From the NCBI GenBank assembly GCA_021778875.1, contig JAJYBT010000294.1, positions 1-5,074 of the forward strand: 5,074 bases of DNA, in the 5' to 3' direction. The notes beneath the pieces are model-generated. The model made no database searches. It was not told the DNA's origin and worked only from the letters and a program-made list of their open reading frames with translations. Shown piece by piece: positions 1-5,074 of the stretch (the stretch's first letter is position 1; the number at the start of each line of letters is the position of its first letter). This DNA comes from Acidobacteriota bacterium. Its GTDB lineage: Bacteria > Acidobacteriota > Terriglobia > Terriglobales > Acidobacteriaceae. Both the position numbers and the translations under genes were made by a program.

Positions 1-756
1 CCACAACTGGCGCTGGCGCAGCACGTAGCTGTTTGACTGGTTGTTGTTGGAGGTGATGCCGGTGCCCAGCCAGTCCATTTCGTAGTAGGCGGTCATGGTC
101 ATCTTGTCGAGCTTTCCGATGGCCTTGAGGGCCAGGCGCGACTGACGGCCGGAACCCTGGAACTCAGTCAGTTGAGCGTAGTCGGAGTTCTGCAGCGGAA
201 CGCCCGTGAACGGGGTGTTCAGGCCGCCGCCCACCGCGCCCTGACGCCACACAGTTTCGGCCGCGATGAAGCTGCCCGTGGGCGAGAGCGTGATGCCTTT
301 GAATTGAATGGCATCAGGATGCGCGATGGACTTCTTGATCTCAGCGGTTTCGTCGGAGATGGTGGTGGCGAGCGAAGCCGAGTTGCCCTTCAGGTCGCTC
401 ACGGTGGACTGCAGAGTGGAGACCGCCGCCGTGTTCTCGGTGGTTGCCTGTTGCTGCGCGCTGGCTGCGGCCTCGGCCCTGGCCGCGGCAGTCTGCGCAT
501 CGGCAGCAGTCTGCTGGGCCTGCTTCAACTGCGCGTCTTTTGCGGCCAGGTCGGACTTCAGGCTGTCGATCTGGTTCTCCAGGTCACGACGCAGCGCCTC
601 GATCTGATCTTCCACGGAGGGCGTGGCCGGCTTGGCAGCTTTTCTGGCCGGTTCGCTCTTCTTTGCCGGCGCAGGCGGGGCTCCGGCATAAGCAGATGAG
701 CCGACAAGAGTGGCTGCCAGAATCGCAGCGGCAGCAGTGTTGAGTCTGAAGTTCAT
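1..756 (-). CDS. Coiled-coil outer-membrane porin-like protein, N-terminal part (C-terminus beyond window)
   Basis: Probably a channel protein of the outer membrane; the solute is unknown. The minus-strand frame is open from the ATG at 756 to the window edge, giving 252 codons with the end missing. Residues 1-24 form a signal peptide (hydrophobic Ala/Leu core, cleavage after AYA). Residues 25-46 are a linker rich in Ala, Pro and Lys. Residues 47 to about 145 are a heptad-like coiled coil (QIEALRRDL, QIDSLKSDLAAK) with an Ala/Gln-rich middle. From FKGITL (about 152) the sequence turns beta-rich, with alternating aromatic and polar residues and the segments GSGRQSRLAL and MTAYYEMDW, as in the first strands of a barrel. 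This order resembles DcaP-like and OprO/OprP-like porins; I infer the family from architecture, not a search. The ATG at 756 follows GAGAGG with a 4-base gap. An in-frame ATG at 768 would add MRGP, but its purine tract sits too close. A non-porin surface protein remains possible. Confidence 0.8.
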   Translation of the reverse strand, partial: MNFRLNTAAAAILAATLVGSSAYAGAPPAPAKKSEPARKAAKPATPSVEDQIEALRRDLENQIDSLKSDLAAKDAQLKQAQQTAADAQTAAARAEAAASAQQQATTENTAAVSTLQSTVSDLKGNSASLATTISDETAEIKKSIAHPDAIQFKGITLSPTGSFIAAETVWRQGAVGGGLNTPFTGVPLQNSDYAQLTEFQGSGRQSRLALKAIGKLDKMTMTAYYEMDWLGTGITSNNNQSNSYVLRQRQLW

Positions 757-777
757 TGGACCTCTCATTTTCCTTTC
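757..777 (-). promoter_or_regulatory. Ribosome binding region of the porin-like gene, two candidate starts
   Basis: On the minus strand GAAAGG (777-772) precedes an ATG at 768 by only three bases, and GAGAGG (766-761) precedes the in-frame ATG at 756 by four. The second pairing is the better one, so 756 was chosen. The two starts differ by four residues and both leave the signal peptide intact. Confidence 0.5.
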
Positions 778-972
778 AAATGGTCTTGATTTGTGGCTGC
801 GCCCGGTAGTGTCTTGAGCGCTTCTTCTCCCGCATTTCTTTCATCGCGGGCACGCGTGCAAGCGGCCCTGAAGTTGGAAGGCGGGATGAACCTGTACGGC
901 CTTGAAAGGCAGCAATGCAGAAGCTGGACTTTGCGTGACCGTTTCTGTCTCAAAGACTCGCAGAGTTTGATG

Positions 973-1000
973 AATATATGACTAATTCACGCATTTTTAA
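973..1000 (-). promoter_or_regulatory. Candidate sigma-70-type promoter of the porin-like gene
   Basis: On the minus strand TTAAAA (1000-995) lies 16 bases upstream of TATATT (978-973), in the most AT-rich part of the gap. The -10 hexamer is good and the -35 is weak, which suits an activated promoter. Transcription would start near 966, leaving a leader of about 200 bases before the ATG at 756. The prediction rests on hexamer similarity only. Confidence 0.4.
983..990. promoter_or_regulatory. Isolated TAATTCAC motif inside the promoter spacer
   Basis: TAATTCAC occurs here and again exactly at 1048-1055 within the inverted-repeat cluster. This copy falls between the proposed -10 and -35 hexamers of the porin-like gene, where a bound protein would affect RNA polymerase directly. 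Its membership in the repeat set is inferred from the shared eight bases. Confidence 0.3.
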
Positions 1001-1030
1001 CACTTACAACGAGGTATAGAACGCGCGGTG

Positions 1031-1070
1031 GATTGTGAATGGAATGTTAATTCACATCCCATTCACAATC
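1031..1070. repeat. Perfect 12-bp inverted repeat with extra TGTGAAT/ATTCACA copies, candidate operator
   Basis: GATTGTGAATGG (1031-1042) is matched exactly by its reverse complement at 1059-1070, with a 16-base gap. The gap contains another ATTCACA (1050-1056). Read on the minus strand, the order is TGTGAAT, four bases (GGGA), TGTGAAT, nine bases, then inverted ATTCACA. Two 7-base units with 11-base periodicity is the layout typical of direct-repeat sites for OmpR/PhoB-type response regulators. The cluster lies about 65-105 bases upstream of the predicted porin transcription start. There is no T-run after either arm, so an intrinsic terminator is unlikely. The identity of any binding protein is unknown. 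Confidence 0.5.
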
Positions 1071-1095
1071 GGGCAGGTTTGGAGCGGGTAGAATT

Positions 1096-1123
1096 CGCGG
1101 GGCCCGCGGCGGAACGCGCGGGC
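1096..1123. repeat. GC-rich overlapping hairpins 3' of the PIG-L gene
   Basis: GCCCGCG (1102-1108) pairs perfectly with CGCGGGC (1117-1123) around an 8-base loop. An alternative stem CGCGG/CCGCG (1096-1100 with 1104-1108) shares the same central arm, so the two are mutually exclusive. They lie 25-52 bases past the TAG stop of the PIG-L gene (1150-1148). No T-tract follows on the minus strand, so this could be a 3'-end-stabilising or factor-dependent termination structure but not a classic intrinsic terminator. Confidence 0.35.
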
Positions 1124-1127
1124 GTGG

Positions 1128-1140
1128 ATAAGTGACTTAT
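1128..1140. repeat. Short AT-rich palindrome ATAAGT-G-ACTTAT
   Basis: A perfect 6-bp inverted repeat with a single central base lies eight bases past the PIG-L stop codon. As RNA it would form only a weak stem. It could be a minor protein site or chance. Confidence 0.25.
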
Positions 1141-1147
1141 AGAATGG

Positions 1148-3982
1148 CTATCTGCTCATACTTCCGGCGCTGAGCAGGTTGGCCAGCAATCGATAAGATC
1201 CCGGCACTAACTCAGGCAACTGGCGATAGAGCGCGTAAGCGACATAGATATAAGTACCCTTGCCGGGATGCGCAACCAGAAGTCCGCCACGTTGTGGGTC
1301 CTGGCCGGCGTCGGCGGTCTCAGTGAGCGCGGTGTAGCCGGAATCCCAGGAGTCGAGGAAGGAGTGGCCGCGCTCTTCGACCCAGCCGTCGAAGTCGGCG
1401 GCGGTGATGGCGTTGGGCGAGGCGAGCAGGGGATTGGATGGAGTCAGGAGCTTGACCGGCGTTTGCTCATCCACCACGCGCTCGGGCATCCGGTCGCCCA
1501 TGGAGAGCGGCAGCGGAGCGGGGAAGTTGGCGCTTTGATACTGCACGATGAGCGTTCCGCCGTTGCGCACGAACTCATCGAGGCGCGGCTGCGCTGCGGT
1601 TAGCTCGGGGCGCACGGAGTAAGCGCGGATGCCGATGACGATGACGTTCCACGCGGAGAGGTCGGCGGACTTCAGCTCTGGCGCAGAGAGCAAATGTGGC
1701 ACGACACCCATGCCCTCGATGGCCTCGGGGACGAGGTCGCCGGTGCCCATGACGTAGCCGATGCGCAGGCCGGGCGCGAGCTTCACGTCCACTTTGCGCG
1801 TTTGCAATTCGGCGGGCTTGTATTGGTTGTAGGGGCGCAGTCCGGCATAGCCGACGCTTTGCCAGCCTGTTTGATACGCGCGCCCGGCGGAGTGGGCGAC
1901 GGCCTGGATGGAATAGGCTCCCGCTTTGACGGCGGCGGGGGTGACGGAAAAGACGATGGGATCAGTGTCGCCGGCGCTGGAGCGCTGGAACTGCGCCTCG
2001 GCCGGGACTGCGCGCCAGCCCTCGGGCAATTTGAGCTGGACTGTGCCCTGGGCCGCGCCCTGCGTGTGGACCGTGACGCGCACGGGCAGCGCGCTGCCAT
2101 CGAGGGGCAGGATGCGCGCCTCGGGCTCGATGCGCACACCGATTGCGGGCGTGACGACAAGCGGCTCGTAAATGCCGCCGGGGCCGGTGACGCGCTCAAG
2201 TGTCTGGACGACCTGGCCAATGCGGATGGGCAGGCCGTTGAAGCTGAACTGTGCCCAGGCGGCGAGTGGGTACGGCGCAAAGGAGCGCCCGCGCCATGCG
2301 GGGTTGGAAATGTCGTAATAAGGCTGTTCGATCGAAGGCCGGGTGAAATAGGGCGCGGTGGGCTCGGCATTGTCCGGGACGCGCACCTGAAAGATGGGAT
2401 CGGCAGTGGGCGCGGCGGGATCCATTGCGCCGGTGGAGAGATCGCTCTTCCAGGGGTTGCCGCTCTGGCTTTCGAGCCAGATTTTTTCAATCCGCGTTGC
2501 CGTGGTGGCTTGCGCGGCGTGGACGCGCACGCGGAAATCTTCTCCGGGCGAGACGCTGCGCGGAGTTTCATCGGCGGAGTTGCCGCGGAAGCCGTTGTTC
2601 TGCGCACGCGATTCGCTGGTTCTGAAGGCAATCATGTCCAGGCCCAGCAGATCGGCCAGCGCGGATTGGAACTGCGCAATTTTTGCATCGAGTTCGAAGA
2701 GCAGGCTGGCGCGCGCCTGCGTTTCAAGGCTGCTGCCCTCGACCTTTGCGCGGAGATCGAGTGTCTGGCGGTAGATGGGCTCGAGTATCTCGGCAACCGC
2801 TATTCCGGTCTGGCCATTGCGTCTGGAATTGAACTGCTTCATCGCGGTGTTGATGTGGCGCAGGCCAGTTGAGAGCCACTCGGGCGGGTTGCCGGGAACG
2901 AGGAAGGCGAGGCCGGCGATGCTGGTGTCAATGTTGACCTGCGCGTTGTGGAAGAGGCTGGTCCCGGTCTCCTGCGCTCCGGCTGGGCTGGTTCTGGCGG
3001 CGGGCGCTACGGCCCAGAGGTGATAGCGCGAATTGCCGGGCCCGCTGAGCGAGGGATTGGCGCCGCCGTTCTGCGACTTCTGCATGCCCCAGCCCTCGCG
3101 GGCAATCTGCGTGTAGCTGCGGCCGAGAACTGTGTCCCATTCGCCTACGGGAATGGTGACGTCCGCTGAGGGCGCGCCGGTAGTCCACTGGCCGGTGACG
3201 TAGTTATGGAATCGCGCGGGCGCCCACTTGCCGGTGGCGTAGTCGAACATGCCCTTCTGGGTGATGGGCGCGAAGGGAACCATGGAGTAGACGGCGAGCG
3301 GCTGCCAGGGCTGCAGGCCGTCCTTGAGCTGATCGGGAAACACGTTGGGGTCTGCGGCGGCCTTGAAGACTTCCTGCGAGATTTCACCGGAGACCTGGTG
3401 CTGTCCGTGCCCGTCGGTGACGCCGCCTGAGAAGGTGGCCACGATGACCTGCGGGCGCTCGCGGCGCACGGCCAGCACGGCATCGTAGAGCACGCGGTCA
3501 TGGCCCCAGCGGGCAAAGGATTCCTCCTGCGTTTTCGAGAAGCCGAAGTCGGCCTCAGTGCCCCAGAGCTGGTGGACGCCGTAGTATTCGCCGGACTTGA
3601 GGAGTTCGTTGGTGCGGATGAGGCCGAGGGCGTCATAAGTGTCTGCGGACATGGCGTTCTGGCCGCCCTCGCCGCGGGTGAGCGTGAAGAGCGTGGCGCG
3701 CACGCCGAGACCGCGACTGAGATAAGTAAGCAGCGCGCCGTCTTCGTCGTCGGGATGGGCGACGATCATCATCACGCTGGCGGTGGTGCCGAGGCGCTTG
3801 AGCGTCTGCTCCAATGCGGCCTGGCCGCGGTCCTCGGGCAAGGGCAGCGCGATGGAGGTGGGCTCGGCTGCGGAGAGCGGCGCGGGCTGCTGCGCCTGAA
3901 GAAAAGGGCTTAAGGCTGCCACGATGAGGCCCGCGAGGGCCGCCGATACTGCTGCGTTGTGAACTCTCTCGGCAAGAAACAT
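1148..3982 (-). CDS. Secreted multidomain PIG-L/LmbE-family deacetylase
   Basis: Likely a zinc-dependent N-deacetylase of the PIG-L/LmbE superfamily, whose known members remove acetyl groups from GlcNAc-type amides; this one's substrate is unknown. The product is 944 residues, far longer than the roughly 230-300 of single-domain members. Residues 1-30 are a signal peptide ending LQA, so it acts in the periplasm or outside. The PIG-L domain spans about 66-235, with AHPDDED at 75-81 (His76, Asp78, Asp79) and DGHGQH at 190-195, which supplies the expected third metal ligand. Residues about 364-452 are helical, about 475-700 are beta-rich with a NEW3-like stretch near 625-705, and about 735-941 resemble a class I glutamine-amidotransferase fold (LRIGYVMGTGD, VIVIGIRAY, GGTLIVQY). 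The mature chain has no cysteine, so that last domain lacks the amidotransferase nucleophile. Stop is TAG at 1150-1148. The start at 3982 fits the signal peptide but lacks a Shine-Dalgarno; an ATG at 4024 is the alternative. Confidence 0.9.
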   Translation of the reverse strand: MFLAERVHNAAVSAALAGLIVAALSPFLQAQQPAPLSAAEPTSIALPLPEDRGQAALEQTLKRLGTTASVMMIVAHPDDEDGALLTYLSRGLGVRATLFTLTRGEGGQNAMSADTYDALGLIRTNELLKSGEYYGVHQLWGTEADFGFSKTQEESFARWGHDRVLYDAVLAVRRERPQVIVATFSGGVTDGHGQHQVSGEISQEVFKAAADPNVFPDQLKDGLQPWQPLAVYSMVPFAPITQKGMFDYATGKWAPARFHNYVTGQWTTGAPSADVTIPVGEWDTVLGRSYTQIAREGWGMQKSQNGGANPSLSGPGNSRYHLWAVAPAARTSPAGAQETGTSLFHNAQVNIDTSIAGLAFLVPGNPPEWLSTGLRHINTAMKQFNSRRNGQTGIAVAEILEPIYRQTLDLRAKVEGSSLETQARASLLFELDAKIAQFQSALADLLGLDMIAFRTSESRAQNNGFRGNSADETPRSVSPGEDFRVRVHAAQATTATRIEKIWLESQSGNPWKSDLSTGAMDPAAPTADPIFQVRVPDNAEPTAPYFTRPSIEQPYYDISNPAWRGRSFAPYPLAAWAQFSFNGLPIRIGQVVQTLERVTGPGGIYEPLVVTPAIGVRIEPEARILPLDGSALPVRVTVHTQGAAQGTVQLKLPEGWRAVPAEAQFQRSSAGDTDPIVFSVTPAAVKAGAYSIQAVAHSAGRAYQTGWQSVGYAGLRPYNQYKPAELQTRKVDVKLAPGLRIGYVMGTGDLVPEAIEGMGVVPHLLSAPELKSADLSAWNVIVIGIRAYSVRPELTAAQPRLDEFVRNGGTLIVQYQSANFPAPLPLSMGDRMPERVVDEQTPVKLLTPSNPLLASPNAITAADFDGWVEERGHSFLDSWDSGYTALTETADAGQDPQRGGLLVAHPGKGTYIYVAYALYRQLPELVPGSYRLLANLLSAGSMSR

Positions 3983-4002
3983 AGATGTGGCCAGTGTACA
4001 AT
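3957..4002. promoter_or_regulatory. Divergent promoter region with overlapping candidate -10 elements
   Basis: Only 40 bases separate the two chosen starts. The palindrome TGTACA (3995-4000) lies in TACAAT on the plus strand (3997-4002) and in TACACT on the minus strand (3998-3993). The minus hexamer ends 10 bases before the PIG-L ATG at 3982, so a transcript from it would be leaderless or nearly so. Neither hexamer has a convincing -35. An alternative plus-strand promoter is TTGTGA (3957-3962), 17 bases, CATAGA (3980-3985), which lies partly in the PIG-L signal-peptide codons and gives a leader long enough to hold the permease ribosome site. Confidence 0.3.
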
Positions 4003-4004
4003 CC

Positions 4005-4010
4005 GGGGAG
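4005..4010 (+). promoter_or_regulatory. Candidate ribosome binding site of the permease
   Basis: GGGGAG lies 12 bases before the ATG at 4023, farther than usual. No better purine run lies between them. The start is still supported because the charged, Ser-rich N-terminus and the first transmembrane segment follow in the usual permease arrangement. Confidence 0.4.
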
Positions 4011-4022
4011 CACGCCGACCTC

Positions 4023-5074
4023 ATGAATCCATCCTCATCGACCGTCGAAAACACGGACCATCTCGAGCGGCGCATCGGATTGCGCTCGGCGGTTGCGCTG
4101 AACATGCTGGAGATGATCGGCGTGGGCCCGTTTATCACGCTGCCGCTGGTGATTGCGGCGGCGGGCTACCGGCTCTCAATGTGGGCGTGGCTGCTGGGCG
4201 CGGCGATTGCCGTGGCCGATGGGCTGGTGTGGGCGGAGCTGGGCGCGGCGTTTCCGCGCGCGGGCGGATCGTATGCATTTCTGCATGAGATCTACGGGCC
4301 AAAGCGCGCGGGGAACTGGCTGAGTTTTCTGTTTGTGTGGCAGTTGAGCTTTTCTGCTCCGCTTTCGATTGCGTCGGGATGCATCGGGTTGTCGAGCTTT
4401 CTGGCTTGGTTCTGGCCGGGGCTGACGGGCTCGCCTGTGGCGTGGCTGCCCGCGCTGCACTATGCGAACTTTGCCGCGGCGGGGACGTGTTTGCTGGTGA
4501 CGGCGCTCTTGTATCGGAATCTGAGCTCGGTGACGCGGCTGGCGTGGGTTCTGTTTGCGGGCGTGATGGTCGCGCTGGCGGGGGTGATTACATCAGGCTT
4601 TGCGGGAGCGGCGGCTCATGGCGGCTGGCACATGCCCGCGGCTCCGGCGCAGTCGATTGCGGTGGCGCTGGGCGGGCTGGCGCAGGCCACGCTGATTACG
4701 ACGTATGACTACTGGGGCTACTACAACATCTGCTTTCTGGGCAGCGAGGTGCGGAGGCCGGAGAAGACGATTCCGCGGGCGATTCTGCTGTCCGTGCTGT
4801 TTGTTTCAATGTTCTACGTGACGATGAACCTGGCGGCGCTGCCGGCGGTGCGCGATGCGGCCAGCCATGCGGCCGCGGGGAGCGTGGCGCACCTGCAACT
4901 GGTGGCGGAGATTGCGCGTTCAGCGTTTGGCGAGTGGGCGGGACGGCTGATGGCGGCGCTGATTGTGTGGACGGCGTTTGCGTCAGTTTTTTCGCTGCTG
5001 CTGGGCTACAGCCGCGTGCCGTTTGCGGCGGCGCGGGATGGGAACTACTTCCGCGCGCTGGGGGCGGTGCATCC
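4023..5074 (+). CDS. APC-family amino acid permease, N-terminal part (C-terminus beyond window)
   Basis: An inner-membrane transporter of the amino acid-polyamine-organocation (APC) superfamily; the substrate is likely an amino acid or related amine. The plus-strand frame runs open from ATG 4023 to the edge: 350 codons plus two bases of a proline codon. Members usually have about 430-500 residues and 12 helices, so roughly the last quarter is missing. Helix 1 (about 22-47) carries EMIGVGPFITLP, the broken-helix substrate motif usually seen as a GxGxGIF type. FPRAGGSYAFLHEIYGP (77-93) is the conserved loop after helix 2. Helix 6 and its loop (about 212-252) carry YDYWGYYNICFLGSEVRRPEK, matching the LAT-like E-x-x-x-P-E/K-x-x-P pattern. 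Helix 8 ends in GYSRVPFAAARDG (328-340), another APC signature. About eight helices are visible. It diverges from the secreted PIG-L gene. The exact substrate cannot be assigned. Confidence 0.92.
   Translation, partial: MNPSSSTVENTDHLERRIGLRSAVALNMLEMIGVGPFITLPLVIAAAGYRLSMWAWLLGAAIAVADGLVWAELGAAFPRAGGSYAFLHEIYGPKRAGNWLSFLFVWQLSFSAPLSIASGCIGLSSFLAWFWPGLTGSPVAWLPALHYANFAAAGTCLLVTALLYRNLSSVTRLAWVLFAGVMVALAGVITSGFAGAAAHGGWHMPAAPAQSIAVALGGLAQATLITTYDYWGYYNICFLGSEVRRPEKTIPRAILLSVLFVSMFYVTMNLAALPAVRDAASHAAAGSVAHLQLVAEIARSAFGEWAGRLMAALIVWTAFASVFSLLLGYSRVPFAAARDGNYFRALGAVH

Larger units (their letters stand above)
769..1147. other. Intergenic region between PIG-L gene and porin-like gene
   Basis: These 379 bases hold no gene I can support. 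The half next to the porin (about 769-966) reads as a long untranslated leader. It contains a 5-bp stem CCCGC/GCGGG (829-833 with 846-850), a 10-base palindrome GCACGCGTGC (850-859) and a small stem GCCTT/AAGGC (899-910). The stretch 966-1070 is clearly more AT-rich than its surroundings and carries the promoter-like hexamers and the TGTGAAT repeats. The stretch 1090-1140 carries GC-rich and AT-rich inverted repeats just past the stop codon of the PIG-L gene. Short open frames on both strands begin with TTG or GTG and have no recognisable product. Confidence 0.7.

Noticed and set aside
172..699. Plus-strand open frames opposite the porin-like gene
   Set aside because: They are low-complexity Arg/Gly/Leu-rich translations, while the minus strand gives a signal peptide, coiled coil and barrel segments in one frame.
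765..953. 62-codon minus-strand frame whose stop overlaps the alternative porin start (ATGA)
   Set aside because: It starts with TTG, has no ribosome site and no recognisable product. The overlap with the ATG at 768 could suggest a translated leader, but nothing else supports it.
1034..1067. CRP-type site from TGTGA and TCACA half-sites
   Set aside because: A CRP site needs six bases between TGTGA and TCACA. Here the gaps are 13 or 24 bases.
1031..1070. Intrinsic terminator at the 12-bp inverted repeat
   Set aside because: The stem is only moderately GC-rich, the loop is 16 bases and no T-run follows on either strand. A regulatory site fits better.
1783..2631. 282-codon minus-strand frame overlapping the PIG-L gene
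   Set aside because: It is a Pro/Ser/Arg/Ala-rich out-of-frame reading of the same gene with no family resemblance.
1694..2872. 392-codon open frame on the plus strand, antisense to the PIG-L gene
   Set aside because: Its translation has no recognisable domain and is dominated by Gly, Ala, Arg and Asp, as expected from the complement of GC-rich codons. The PIG-L frame on the other strand has clear catalytic motifs and covers the whole stretch.
3983..4138. N-terminal extension of the PIG-L protein to an ATG at 4138
   Set aside because: The extra 52 residues would lie antisense within the permease N-terminus, put a signal peptide deep inside the chain and show no domain. Only the alternative at 4024 deserves consideration.

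Overview
The window is GC-rich and shows three protein-coding genes, two of them cut by the window edges, and no RNA gene, insertion sequence or CRISPR array. The composition, the large secreted PIG-L (LmbE-type) protein and the coiled-coil porin-like protein together resemble Acidobacteriota of the Terriglobia type. That placement is an inference from remembered protein style, not a database result. A signal peptide followed by a beta-rich outer-membrane-like segment shows a Gram-negative envelope.

Layout: (1) 756 down to 1, minus strand: the first 252 residues of a porin-like protein with signal peptide, Ala/Pro/Lys linker, long coiled coil and the start of a beta barrel. (2) 769-1147: a 379-base gap holding a probable porin promoter, a cluster of TGTGAAT/ATTCACA repeats that could be an operator, hairpins near the end of the upstream gene, and a long porin leader. 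(3) 3982 down to 1148, minus strand: a 944-residue secreted PIG-L-family protein with its metal-site motifs and a C-terminal glutamine-amidotransferase-like domain. (4) 3983-4022: a 40-base divergent gap. (5) 4023 to the window end, plus strand: the first 350 residues of an APC-family amino acid permease.

How they may work together: the secreted deacetylase and the permease are transcribed divergently from a tiny shared region, so they could be co-regulated, for example in release and uptake of an amino compound. The porin lies downstream of the deacetylase on the same strand, but the gap and its own promoter-like signals suggest a separate transcript. Substrates cannot be read from the sequence. 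I see no convincing new multi-gene system. The best leads are the repeat cluster upstream of the porin, the start-site and promoter arrangement at 3957-4036, and the multidomain architecture of the PIG-L protein.
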